Translations under genes and position numbers: made by a program
DNA from: Caldithrix sp.
GTDB lineage: Bacteria; Zhuqueibacterota; Zhuqueibacteria; Thermofontimicrobiales; Sulfurfontimicrobiaceae
Length of the DNA stretch: 64,000 bases
Assembly: GCA_020722815.1 (NCBI GenBank)
Contig: DYKB01000016.1
Span: forward strand, 40,523-104,522
Direction of reading: 5' to 3'
Shown here: positions 18,706 through 27,723 of the stretch, piece after piece
Layout: the number at the start of each line of letters is the position of its first letter
Numbering within the stretch: the stretch's first letter is position 1
The notes under the pieces: generated by a model
Database searches by the model: none
Seen by the model: only the letters and a program-made list of their open reading frames with translations
What the model was told of the DNA's origin: nothing

Positions 18706-19432
18706 AATACACCCTCGATTCGGTTAATAAATTTTGAGTCCGGTTCTCAAGTGGTCTTACCAGCACAATCTATGGATTCTTTTTCTTGCTGGATTGTTTT
18801 ATCACGGTGATCTGCAAAATAATCGTTTAAAATAATTATTCAATAAAAAATTCAGGAGGGAAATCTTCCCTATCAAAAAAATGAAACTGTAAGTTACATA
18901 TCTCTGGTTAAAAAAGCAAGAAATATTTGCTTGAATTGTGAAATTTAATAATTATACTGAAGGAACAATTTTTTCTATTAATGGCGATTAGCATGAAATT
19001 CACTTTATATGCAAAAAAATACGGACAATGGGCGTAAGTTTAACAAATGGATAGTTATCCCGGAACAATAATATTTCGATTAAGTGAAGAGTTCATTTTT
19101 CCCTACTTCTAAAATCCACGGGATTCGGTTTACTATAGTATACAATCCCTGTTGTAGCGGTTTCATTTGCAAATATTAGACCATCTATATGGAAAATACT
19201 AACGTTTGTGGGATTACCTGAGCCCGATTAACTCTTTTCAGTTTTATCAATTCGAGATATTTTTTAAAATTTTCTTCATTCCGTAAGGGCCGATGACGCA
19301 TTTTGTATGGCAAAGGAGGGGTATTTTCAAAAAAATTTTAAAAAAATGATTTTTTTTGAAAATTTTGGGATTAAAATTCATGTTTCAAACGTCTTATATA
19401 ATAGAACAAACATTCTTCCTCTCCCAACGAAT

Positions 19433-19480
19433 AAGGCCGGAGATAGATAAGATGTCTTGTTTCCGGCCTTTTTATTTTTT
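19433..19480 (+). terminator. Rho-independent terminator, possibly of a small RNA
   Basis: A 9-base perfect stem AAGGCCGGA (19433-19441) pairs with TCCGGCCTT (19462-19470) and is followed by TTTATTTTTT. No gene lies directly upstream on this strand. A TATAAT at 19397-19402 could start a transcript near 19409, giving an RNA of about 65-70 bases ending here. The terminator shape is visible; the RNA itself is inference. Confidence 0.6.
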
Positions 19481-19626
19481 TCAGACTGAACGATTCATTG
19501 CCACAAAAAAAGTACGAAACGCCGGATAGTTTATGCCTTCACCTTTAATTCGATAAACTATCCCGCTTTAAAATGATCTTCTCGCATGTACTCCAGGGAT
19601 AACTTAATAAATTAACGACTTATCAC

Positions 19627-19655
19627 TTGACAATTGATCCAGAAATTTTTATATT
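19627..19655 (+). promoter_or_regulatory. Consensus sigma-70-type promoter
   Basis: TTGACA (19627-19632) and TATATT (19650-19655) are separated by 17 bases and point to the M1-like gene, with a leader of roughly 85 bases. This is the best consensus -35/-10 pair I found in the window. Confidence 0.6.
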
Positions 19656-19748
19656 TTAGTCATGTAAAAATTCATGACCTTTGTTGAAAAGTGAAGTATT
19701 TTGTTGTTGTCGGGATTACGGAAGATTTTGGAATCGATGGAGTTGATT

Positions 19749-21989
19749 ATGCGCGGGATTTATTGGATAAGAATTGGTTTACTTGTTTTCATTAATATAT
19801 TTTTTCATTGCCAAAATAATGAATGGTCGAATCAATTTAATATTATCAGGCATGAACTTGATATAAAATTAGATCCGATTTTGGGAAAATTTCAGGCTAA
19901 GGATCAGATTAAACTGGCACTTGCTGCTGAATTTACAACTGTTGAACTTTTCATCAATCAAAACGTGGAAATTGATTCTATCTTCATGGAAGGCAATCCA
20001 ATAAAATATAACGTCACGAAAAAATACAAATTAAGCAATTATGCGTCAGGCCGTGTCGACCTCTTTCTAAAGAAAAATAGTCCCTTGCAATTATTGACCT
20101 TTCCTATCAGAAATACGGCAAAGATTGTGAATGTTGAAATTTTTTTCCATGTTCAATTGAATGAAGTTAGTTCTGAAAACAGTATACAAATTAAAGAAAT
20201 CAGTCATCAATTCGTCATTGCGAATGAAAATAAAAAATCCGTTTTTGTCTCGGAATCATTTTGGTATCCATCGACTATTTATTCGCGCGCATCATATCGC
20301 GTAAATGTCCTGACTCCACTAAATTACGAAGTTATTACTTCTGGTAAATTGATCGCCCGGCAAAACAAGAATGATGATTGGCGTTTGACGATTTATGAAT
20401 GTAACGAACCAATTGTGCAAATTTCACTATTTGCCGGAGTTTATCAATTCAGTTCGGTCGATGTCCGTAAATTTACATTTTATACTTACTTATTTCCGGA
20501 GCATAAATTTTATACGACAAAATTATTGGATGAGGCAACCCGTTTCATATCACTTTACAGTCAAATTTTGACGGAATATCCTTATTCAGATTTTGCGATC
20601 GTTGATTCACCCATTCCAGTAATTCAGGCTTTTCCGGCATTTTGTGTTATTGATAGCCTCCGGATTGCAGAATCCAGCATCACGGAAACAACGCTGGGAA
20701 AATTGATCTTTCAGAACTGGTTTGGTCAGGCTGTTTTTGTCAAACCGTTTGCAGCCGACTGGTCAACCGGTCTGGCAACCTATATAACCGAACATTTTAC
20801 GCAGGAGCTTATTGCTGAAGATAATGCAAAAGATGTCCGATATCACTTACTTCGGGAATATGCCACCAAAGTTCATCCTGATTCCGAATTGACGCTTCAG
20901 GAATGTTGGGATAATGCCCTGTTTGAACATTATGTACTGAATTCCACCAAAGGTGCGATGATTTTTCATGAATTAAAACGTGCGGTGGGGACGGATACTT
21001 TTTTTATGACATTGCGAGAATTGTTTCAAAATGAAAAATACAAATTTGTTGATTGGAATCAATTCGCGGCATATTTTAATAAAAATAGCAAGTTAGCGTT
21101 GGATGGTTTTTTCGATTGGTGGCTTAACAAAAATGATGAACTTCAATTTACCAGGACGGATGTACAATGCTCAACAGTCCAGCGAAATTTTGCTGTTTCC
21201 GCAAATATCAGTATCCAGACCGATTCGGGATTATCGCCAACCCTTGATCCGTTTCAAATTAAACTACCTGTGCGGTTGGAACTAACCAAAGGGCAGCTTA
21301 ACCAGGTGATAAAATTTGATCGCCGTGTGACAAAATTTCAAACAACCAGTAAATTTTATCCAACTGTACTCCAACTCGATCCGGATTTTAATTTATTTAG
21401 AAGACTTTCATCGGAAGAAATTCAACCTTATATTGGTGAAGTGATAGATGGTAAGCCGAAATTATTTATATTACCCGGCAGAATTAATTATAAAATGCGC
21501 CGGGCGTATCGTCGACAAATTCCAAATTTTCTTCAGCGGGGTGAAAAATATAAAATTCTGAGCGACTGGCAGGTCAAACCATATCACTTTCAAAATAACC
21601 ATATCATTCTTTTCGGCGGAATAAAGGAAAATCGGATTTCTGCGAAAGTACAGCATGCGCTTCCACCGGATCTTGAGCTGAAGCCGGATGGCTTTAAGTA
21701 TAACTCAAATGGTTATTGGAAACCCACGCTTGCCCTGGTAGCGGCTTTAAAAAATCCATATAATCCAGCATATCGTATTTTAATATATTGGGGATTGAGT
21801 GAAGCCGCAATTTTTAGCTCAACGCATGATATTAAAAAGTTGAAAAATTATGGATTTATTATTCTGCGTGATGGATTGCTGGTTACCTGGCGACAATATC
21901 AGGTGAATCAGAGTTCACTTATTCATAAATTTGAACCAAAAAAAACAAAAGAATCGATTATATCCAAACGTCGTACCCGTAAAAAATAG
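19749..21989 (+). CDS. M1-aminopeptidase-like exported protein lacking zinc ligands
   Basis: The 746-residue product starts at the ATG at 19749, which has GGAG six bases upstream; a TTG at 19701 would also be in frame. A hydrophobic N-terminus ending FFHC suggests export, perhaps as a lipoprotein though the lipobox is poor. Residues about 30-250 resemble the M1 N-terminal beta domain. The catalytic region is recognisable by NWFGQAVFVKPFAADWSTGLATY, but the HExxH motif is KLIFQ (residues 318-322) and the third zinc ligand Glu is Gly341, so all ligands are gone. A GAMEN exopeptidase motif is not seen. It is probably a non-enzymatic binding protein; the phospholipase-like gene follows 57 bases later. 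Confidence 0.75.
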   Translation: MRGIYWIRIGLLVFINIFFHCQNNEWSNQFNIIRHELDIKLDPILGKFQAKDQIKLALAAEFTTVELFINQNVEIDSIFMEGNPIKYNVTKKYKLSNYASGRVDLFLKKNSPLQLLTFPIRNTAKIVNVEIFFHVQLNEVSSENSIQIKEISHQFVIANENKKSVFVSESFWYPSTIYSRASYRVNVLTPLNYEVITSGKLIARQNKNDDWRLTIYECNEPIVQISLFAGVYQFSSVDVRKFTFYTYLFPEHKFYTTKLLDEATRFISLYSQILTEYPYSDFAIVDSPIPVIQAFPAFCVIDSLRIAESSITETTLGKLIFQNWFGQAVFVKPFAADWSTGLATYITEHFTQELIAEDNAKDVRYHLLREYATKVHPDSELTLQECWDNALFEHYVLNSTKGAMIFHELKRAVGTDTFFMTLRELFQNEKYKFVDWNQFAAYFNKNSKLALDGFFDWWLNKNDELQFTRTDVQCSTVQRNFAVSANISIQTDSGLSPTLDPFQIKLPVRLELTKGQLNQVIKFDRRVTKFQTTSKFYPTVLQLDPDFNLFRRLSSEEIQPYIGEVIDGKPKLFILPGRINYKMRRAYRRQIPNFLQRGEKYKILSDWQVKPYHFQNNHIILFGGIKENRISAKVQHALPPDLELKPDGFKYNSNGYWKPTLALVAALKNPYNPAYRILIYWGLSEAAIFSSTHDIKKLKNYGFIILRDGLLVTWRQYQVNQSSLIHKFEPKKTKESIISKRRTRKK

Positions 21990-22046
21990 GAAAAACACGG
22001 GGGAATTTTTATGAATAATACCAATCCTAAGTCAGGAACATAATTA

Positions 22047-24365
22047 ATGTCAAAAATTAGAATATTGCTCTTGATCCAGATAGTCCTCTTATTTTCGATT
22101 TCGGTACATTCCCAGGAGATCACACCGATTTTCAGGGTCCATCAAAATAACTCGAATGGTGAGCCATTATTCGTTGGTCATCTCACCATTCAGGGAACCG
22201 TAACAAGCACCGGATCATCTTTATTAGCTGGAAATACCAATGAATTTTTTGTCCAGGATTCCAGCGGTGGGATTCTGGTGAATTTTTCACAGCCCGTTAA
22301 CCCGGGTGACAGTTTGGTGATAACCGGGAATATTTTTCAGCATCAGGGAATTACCGGCATCGCTGCGACCAAAATTGATTTTTTGGGATATGGTAATTTG
22401 CCCGAGCCATTGGTTATGGGCTGTAGCCAGGTCACGAAAAGTTTTACGATAAATTTTGAAGAGCCAGCCGAATCACGGTTGGTGCAACTTAATAATGTGA
22501 CGCTTCGAAACACATCACCGTATAAGACCCTGTTAGATAGCACGGGCGCCTGCCAAATTTACTTCGATCCACAATTCGGGATTCCAATACCTTCAGGAAA
22601 ATTTTCTTTAATTGGCATCATTATTCAGCGGGATGAAAGTGCGCCATTTACCAGCCAGTATCTTGTCATGCCGCGTTCGTATGATGATATTATCTATGAA
22701 TCAGCCCCTCGTATTGTGAGTTTTCCGGTGGAAACGCAAATTTCTCCCAATCAGGTTACCATAGAATGGGAGACGAATAGTGAATCCAGCAGCATCATCA
22801 AATATGGCCGATCGGCAGCACTTGAACTGGGAAAACAGGGTGACAGTACTGCTGTTCGCTTCCATCAGATTGTTTTAAAGAATTTAGAGCCCGGCACAAT
22901 CTACCATTGTCGGGTGATTTCCAAAAACGATTTTGGCGTTGTTCAGAGTTCGAAATTAATTTTTTCGACCGCTTCACGACCTGAATCGAGCGGCTTTATA
23001 AATGTTTATTTCAATAAATCGGTGGATACGAAAGTCGCGACACAGCAGAGAGCACAGGGGGATGTATATTTATCCACAAAATTGGTCAATCGAATCGATA
23101 AGGCTGCTTTTTCGATCGATATTGCCGTCTATAGTTTGACTTTGAGTGAAATTGGCTCGGCGCTCATCCGCGCAAAACAGCGAGGCGTTTTAATTCGAAT
23201 TATTTCGGAGGAAGAAACCATCGGCTCGGAAATACAGCGACTTATCAGGAATGGTCTTCCCGTGATTTTCGATGATTTTGGCAGAAATGATGGACAATAT
23301 CGGATGCATAATAAATTTGCCATTTTTGATGCGCGAGATTTTTCTTCAGCGAGCGATGATTGGGTCTGGACAGGTTCTTATAATTTTTCCTACGCTGCCA
23401 CGACGCAAAATGCTGAAAACGTCGTGGAAATACAGGATGAGGCGCTGGCAAGATGTTACACTGTTGAATTTAATGAAATGTGGGGCAGTTCAACAGATAA
23501 ACCCGACTCGAATGTCTCCCGTTTCGGTTTCCGAAAAGTAGATAATACGCCACATCGTTTCAATATTAATGGTATTTCTATTCTTCAGTACTTCAGTCCT
23601 TCCGATCGGGTGATTAATCAAATAATACCGGTAATTGAGTCGGCAAACCATTCGCTTGCATTTTGTATTTATGATTTTACACAGGCGGCCGTGGAACAAA
23701 AAATGCGAAAGCAACGGGAACAAAATATAAATTTCAAAGTGAGAGGTGTCTTCGATTATGTAAATTCATCACGAGAGGAAAATTTATATAGAAAATTTAA
23801 AAATATCGGTGGTATTGGCTGGAAACCGCCGGCGGATGTGTGGACCTGGCGAAAATCAGATTTGCTTCACCATAAATATCTGATTGCTGATGCAGATTTT
23901 CCCACTTCGGCACCTGTTGCCATCACAGGTTCGTATAACTGGACAATTGCGGCTGAGCATGAGAATGATGAAAATATTCTTGTCATTCATGATGCCAATA
24001 TTGCGAATCAATTTCTGCAGGAGTTTAGCGCCCGGTATTTTGAATCCGGGGGCACAAATTTTGTTGAAGCCGGGAATAGACCGCCTGAACAGTGTCTTCT
24101 CTTTCAAAATTTTCCTAATCCTTTTAATGGAACCACAAAAATTCAGTTTCAGCTTAATCAACCAACATCTATTTCTTTGAAAATATTTAATCTGGCGGGT
24201 CAGGAAGTAAAAATCCTGGTTTCAGAAACAAAAAAAGCGGGTGTCTATAAGGTGGATTGGACAGGGACTGATTCTTCTGGTCAACCGGTCAGCACTGGCA
24301 TTTATATCTATCAGCTTAAAACAGAAAGTCAAATTCAACAACGAAAGCTCCTTTTAATTAATTAA
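22047..24365 (+). CDS. Secreted phospholipase D-like protein with sorting domain
   Basis: The 772-residue protein has a signal peptide (ILLLIQIVLLFSISVHSQ), an OB-fold-like region at about 25-215 (IQGTVTSTGSSLLAG, FVQDSSGGILVNF), and a fibronectin-III-like domain at about 218-310. Two PLD-family catalytic motifs follow: MHNKFAIFDA near 415 and HHKYLIADAD near 610, each followed by a GSYN motif, so the paired HKD site looks intact. The last 80 residues are a Por/type IX sorting domain (LFQNFPNPFNGTTKI to GIYIYQLKTE). It probably acts outside the cell on phosphodiester bonds in lipid or nucleic acid; the substrate cannot be read. Catalytic and secretion parts all appear complete. Confidence 0.88.
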   Translation: MSKIRILLLIQIVLLFSISVHSQEITPIFRVHQNNSNGEPLFVGHLTIQGTVTSTGSSLLAGNTNEFFVQDSSGGILVNFSQPVNPGDSLVITGNIFQHQGITGIAATKIDFLGYGNLPEPLVMGCSQVTKSFTINFEEPAESRLVQLNNVTLRNTSPYKTLLDSTGACQIYFDPQFGIPIPSGKFSLIGIIIQRDESAPFTSQYLVMPRSYDDIIYESAPRIVSFPVETQISPNQVTIEWETNSESSSIIKYGRSAALELGKQGDSTAVRFHQIVLKNLEPGTIYHCRVISKNDFGVVQSSKLIFSTASRPESSGFINVYFNKSVDTKVATQQRAQGDVYLSTKLVNRIDKAAFSIDIAVYSLTLSEIGSALIRAKQRGVLIRIISEEETIGSEIQRLIRNGLPVIFDDFGRNDGQYRMHNKFAIFDARDFSSASDDWVWTGSYNFSYAATTQNAENVVEIQDEALARCYTVEFNEMWGSSTDKPDSNVSRFGFRKVDNTPHRFNINGISILQYFSPSDRVINQIIPVIESANHSLAFCIYDFTQAAVEQKMRKQREQNINFKVRGVFDYVNSSREENLYRKFKNIGGIGWKPPADVWTWRKSDLLHHKYLIADADFPTSAPVAITGSYNWTIAAEHENDENILVIHDANIANQFLQEFSARYFESGGTNFVEAGNRPPEQCLLFQNFPNPFNGTTKIQFQLNQPTSISLKIFNLAGQEVKILVSETKKAGVYKVDWTGTDSSGQPVSTGIYIYQLKTESQIQQRKLLLIN

Positions 24366-24439
24366 CATTTTTTAAATTTTAATTGGTGTTTCCAAAATAT
24401 AGAACTAGCTCAATTTTTTAAAATTTATTTGTTAAATTT

Positions 24440-24468
24440 TTGACTCATGTAAAGCATTCTTTTAATTT
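24440..24468 (+). promoter_or_regulatory. Possible promoter of kbl
   Basis: TTGACT at 24440-24445 is followed after 17 bases by TAATTT (24463-24468), with an overlapping TTTAAT at 24461-24466. The -35 is good and the -10 weak, in very AT-rich DNA. It would give a short leader before the GGAGGG ribosome-binding site of the next gene. Confidence 0.3.
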
Positions 24469-24495
24469 TTTAATTCAATTAATCTGGAGGGCTCA

Positions 24496-25683
24496 ATGTA
24501 CGGAAAAATGAAAACGGATTTGCAGGCGAAAATCCAGGAAATTCGTGATGCAGGTTTATACAAAGATGAACGAATTTTGATCACACCCCAGGGAACTAAG
24601 ATTAAAGTTAAATCAGGGCAGGAAGTGATTAATTTTTGTGCCAATAATTATCTGGGGCTCTCAAATCATCCACGTGTCATCGAAGCCGCGCATAAGGCGC
24701 TTGACACCTGGGGCTATGGATTAAGCTCCGTTCGTTTTATTTGTGGAACGCAGGATTTGCATAAACAACTGGAGCGGAAAATGGCGGATTTCCTTGGACA
24801 GGAGGACGCCATACTCTATGTGGCTTGTTTTGATGCCAACGGTGGTGTTTTTGAACCGTTATTGGATGAACAGAGTGCGATTTTGGCAGATCAACTGAAT
24901 CATGCTTCTATTATTGATGGCGTTCGTTTGACAAAAGCGCAACGGCTGATTTACGCGCACAATGATTTGAATGATCTCGAAGCCAAACTGCAATCCGCCC
25001 AGAGTGCAAAATATCGAATGATTGCCACCGATGGTGTCTTTTCAATGGATGGTGATATCGCCCAACTCGAAAAGATATGTGATCTGGCAGAAAAGTATGA
25101 TGCCCTGGTGATGGTTGATGATAGTCACGCGACCGGATTTATGGGGAAAACCGGACGTGGAACGATAGAACATTGTCATGTGATGCATCGCGTTGACCTG
25201 GTGACCACGACTTTTGGTAAAGCATTGGGTGGTGCGTCCGGGGGCTGTACGGCTGGTCGTAAGGAAGTTATTGAAATGTTACGGCAGCGTAGTCGACCAT
25301 ATCTCTTTTCCAACACCCTGGCACCGGTAGTAGCCGGGGCAACACTGGCCGTGCTGGATTTGCTTTCGGAGACGACGGAATTCCGTGACCGACTGGAAAA
25401 AAATACACAATATTTTCGTGAAAAAATGACCAAAATCGGTTTTGATATTCGACCGGGTGTTCATCCGATTGTACCGATTATGCTGTATGATGCCAAACTG
25501 GCCCATGAGATGGCGGCACGGTTACTCAAAGAAGGCATTTATGTAATTGGGTTTAGTTTTCCGGTGGTACCCAAAGGCCAGGCGCGAATTCGGGTTCAAA
25601 TTTCAGCCGCCCATACAATTGAACAACTGGATCAGGCCATTGCTGCTTTTGAAAAAGTTGGTAAAAAGATGGGGAGCATTTAA
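24496..25683 (+). CDS. kbl: Glycine C-acetyltransferase (2-amino-3-ketobutyrate CoA ligase)
   Basis: This PLP enzyme of the alpha-oxoamine synthase family interconverts 2-amino-3-ketobutyrate plus CoA with glycine plus acetyl-CoA, the second step of threonine breakdown. The 395 residues match full-length Kbl. [55 protein letters not shown] (Asp and His at the PLP pocket) and [13 protein letters not shown] with the PLP Lys are all present. A GGAGGG ribosome-binding site sits just upstream. No threonine dehydrogenase gene (tdh) is beside it, so the partner must be elsewhere. Related synthases such as BioF and SPT differ at the RFICGTQ motif, which supports Kbl. Confidence 0.93.
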   Translation: MYGKMKTDLQAKIQEIRDAGLYKDERILITPQGTKIKVKSGQEVINFCANNYLGLSNHPRVIEAAHKALDTWGYGLSSVRFICGTQDLHKQLERKMADFLGQEDAILYVACFDANGGVFEPLLDEQSAILADQLNHASIIDGVRLTKAQRLIYAHNDLNDLEAKLQSAQSAKYRMIATDGVFSMDGDIAQLEKICDLAEKYDALVMVDDSHATGFMGKTGRGTIEHCHVMHRVDLVTTTFGKALGGASGGCTAGRKEVIEMLRQRSRPYLFSNTLAPVVAGATLAVLDLLSETTEFRDRLEKNTQYFREKMTKIGFDIRPGVHPIVPIMLYDAKLAHEMAARLLKEGIYVIGFSFPVVPKGQARIRVQISAAHTIEQLDQAIAAFEKVGKKMGSI

Positions 25684-25685
25684 AA

Positions 25686-26468
25686 GTGGAAACGATGACA
25701 ACCCACCTTGAAGATTTATTTGAATCGGTTGGTGATCTTTTTGAAGATGATTTAATTACAAAAATTATTAAAAGTGCCACATCATCTCCGACCGAATTGG
25801 AAGATGCGGGAGCCAAAAAAAGTGAAGAAAAATCCAAAAATGATAAGAAAGATTCGGATAAGAGCGTCAAAAAAGAGCATTTTAAATCCTTTATCGAGGC
25901 AATTGAAAAGGAAAATTACCATGTAGCGGTAATTGAGTTGCTGGAACTCGGTGCAAAAATGAAGCAGTTGGATAAAAATGCCGATTATTTTGCACTCTTA
26001 ACGTTTTGTTTCGTCGCTATTCGGAAATATTATCAGGCCGAGTTTGCTGATAAATTAGCGCGTCAATACGATTCTGATTGGGAAAAGATTTTCGATAATT
26101 TATCAGATGCTGTTTATGATAGCGGGCTTTTCTTTATGGCTGAATCGTTACGTCAGGATGTTCGCGCGCTTGCATTGGAGGCAACCATGAAAGAGTTGGA
26201 GTGGGAAAAGGACGATATTTTTATGCTGACGAAAGATTTAGCCAGTATATTTAAATTGGAAAATGAAAAGCTAGCCAAAACGATCACCGAAGAAAAGTTC
26301 TCACCAGCTATTGATGATAAAAGTACCCTTGATGATGTGGTCATCGCTCTTTGTGATGAATTCATTCTTCCTTTTTATGCCCGGTTAGAATTACAGAAAT
26401 TGGTAGGCAGATATAAAGATGATGATACCGTAAAAAGTTCAAAATCAAAGAAAGAATCACGAAAATAG
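25686..26468 (+). CDS. Charged helical protein of unknown function
   Basis: I do not recognise this 260-residue protein. It is highly charged and predicted helical: an acidic N-terminus (LFESVGDLFEDDLI), a Lys/Ser/Asp-rich linker at about 40-65, a helical core at about 65-235 with aromatic positions (DYFALLTFCFVAIRKYYQAEF), and a Lys/Ser-rich tail. The core could be helical-repeat-like, but no TPR consensus is convincing. There is no signal peptide, so it is likely cytoplasmic. The GTG at 25686 lies two bases after the kbl stop with GGGGAG at a usable distance; an ATG at 25695 is the alternative. Co-transcription with kbl is very likely. Confidence 0.65.
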   Translation: METMTTHLEDLFESVGDLFEDDLITKIIKSATSSPTELEDAGAKKSEEKSKNDKKDSDKSVKKEHFKSFIEAIEKENYHVAVIELLELGAKMKQLDKNADYFALLTFCFVAIRKYYQAEFADKLARQYDSDWEKIFDNLSDAVYDSGLFFMAESLRQDVRALALEATMKELEWEKDDIFMLTKDLASIFKLENEKLAKTITEEKFSPAIDDKSTLDDVVIALCDEFILPFYARLELQKLVGRYKDDDTVKSSKSKKESRK

Positions 26469-26596
26469 GCATTAAATGCTGTAATAGTGCGATAGATTGT
26501 GGTGAAAGAATTTCTATAAGGTCATCAAAGATCAGATATTGATTGATGTAATGTCGGTGAATAATTTAATTTTATTATATTGTCGAGAGGAAATCG

Positions 26597-27544
26597 ATGA
26601 GAAAACATTTAAAAATTTTTTCAGGGAGTTCAAACCGAAGTCTGGCTGAAAAGATTTGTCAATACTTGCAAATCCCATTGGGTAAATCTTATTCTTCAAA
26701 ATTTTCTGATGGGAACATTTATGTAAAAGTTGGTGAAAGTGTACGTCAGCAACAAATTTTTATTATTCAATCCGGTTCGGCACCGGTGAATGATAATTTT
26801 ATGGAACTACTTTTTTTTATTGATGCTTTTAAAAGAGCCAGTGCTGCTTCAATCACCGCCGTCATCCCTTTTTACCCATATACCAAAGGTGACAAAAAGG
26901 ATGAGCCGCGGGTTTCGATTCGGGCGAAAGTAATTGCGGATACATTGGAAGCGGTTGGCGTGGATCGGGTATTGGTGATGGATTTACTGCCGCCGCAAAT
27001 TCAGGGATTTTTTAAAGTGCCGGTTGATAACCTATATGCCATGCCCGCTTTTGTAGATTATATTCGCCAAAAGAATCTGGAGGATATTGTGGTTGTATCT
27101 CCCGATATTGGGGCTGCGAAGATGGCGCGAAATTTTGCCCGACGCATTAAAACACCGGTTGCAATTGGCGATAAATCCCGTGAAGACCACAGTGAACGTG
27201 CTTTCATCGAAAATGTCATTGGTGATGTCAACAACAAGAATGCAATTATCATTGATGACATGATCATCAGTGGGGGATCACTTTTTGCAATAGCGAAAAG
27301 TATAAAAAAGATGGGCGCGCGGGATATTTATGCCTGTATTACACATGGGCTGTTAACGGGAAAAATCATTGAACGACTCGATGACAGTCCCATTACCGAA
27401 TTAATCGTTACCGATACTATCGAATTGGCTCCGGATAAATGTCATCCCAAAATTAAACAACTGAGTATGGCCAAATTATTTGGTGATGCAATTCGTACCA
27501 TTTATGAAGGCACTTCCATGGGACTACTTTTTGATGAGGAGTAG
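26597..27544 (+). CDS. Divergent ribose-phosphate pyrophosphokinase-like protein
   Basis: The 315 residues align over their whole length with class I PRPP synthase: KIFSGSSNRSLAEKI, KFSDGNIYVKVGESVR, NDNFMELLFFIDAFKRA, VVVSPDIGAAKMAR and SPITELIVTDTI. Several usual catalytic positions differ. The ATP-binding YARQDR loop is YTKGDK; the catalytic His after VxxxDL is Leu131 (MDLLPPQIQGFF); and the PRPP loop DDMIDTGGT reads DDMIISGGSL. The flexible-loop Lys and Arg (DKSRED) are kept. PRPP synthase normally makes PRPP from ribose-5-phosphate and ATP; here activity may be weak, altered or regulatory, as in the PRS-associated proteins of eukaryotes. A GAGAGG site sets the start. Another, canonical prs would be expected elsewhere. 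Confidence 0.85.
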   Translation: MRKHLKIFSGSSNRSLAEKICQYLQIPLGKSYSSKFSDGNIYVKVGESVRQQQIFIIQSGSAPVNDNFMELLFFIDAFKRASAASITAVIPFYPYTKGDKKDEPRVSIRAKVIADTLEAVGVDRVLVMDLLPPQIQGFFKVPVDNLYAMPAFVDYIRQKNLEDIVVVSPDIGAAKMARNFARRIKTPVAIGDKSREDHSERAFIENVIGDVNNKNAIIIDDMIISGGSLFAIAKSIKKMGARDIYACITHGLLTGKIIERLDDSPITELIVTDTIELAPDKCHPKIKQLSMAKLFGDAIRTIYEGTSMGLLFDEE

Positions 27545-27578
27545 TCGTTGTCTGAATGATAATGGGTGAGATTAAAAC

Positions 27579-27660
27579 AAACAGCATCGCTTCAATGCAA
27601 GATTCTCTTTTGATAACTAAAGTGTCACAATATTAAGTATTCAATGTAGCGATGCTGTTT
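27579..27660. terminator. Long-loop inverted repeat between convergent genes
   Basis: A 13-base perfect stem, AAACAGCATCGCT (27579-27591) and its complement at 27648-27660, encloses a 56-base loop between the PRPP-synthase-like gene and the leftward DUF4097 gene. The right arm ends in a T-run and the left arm starts with an A-run, so it could end transcription from both sides. The large loop is atypical for an intrinsic terminator. Confidence 0.5.
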
Positions 27661-27723
27661 TCCATTTGAAATGTATATGTTTAAAACAAATCTGTTTGAG
27701 CTGGCAAATACAGCCGTCTGTTT

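Larger units (their letters stand above)
18706..19748. other. 1-kb intergenic region
   Basis: No gene is supported here on either strand; codons are frequently interrupted and no ribosome-binding site precedes a long frame. It contains a strong GC-rich hairpin with T-run at 19433-19480, a TATAAT at 19397-19402 just before it, and a consensus promoter at 19627-19655 (separate entries). The middle part (about 18850-19350) is AT-rich with homopolymer runs and shows nothing else that I can read. Confidence 0.5.
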
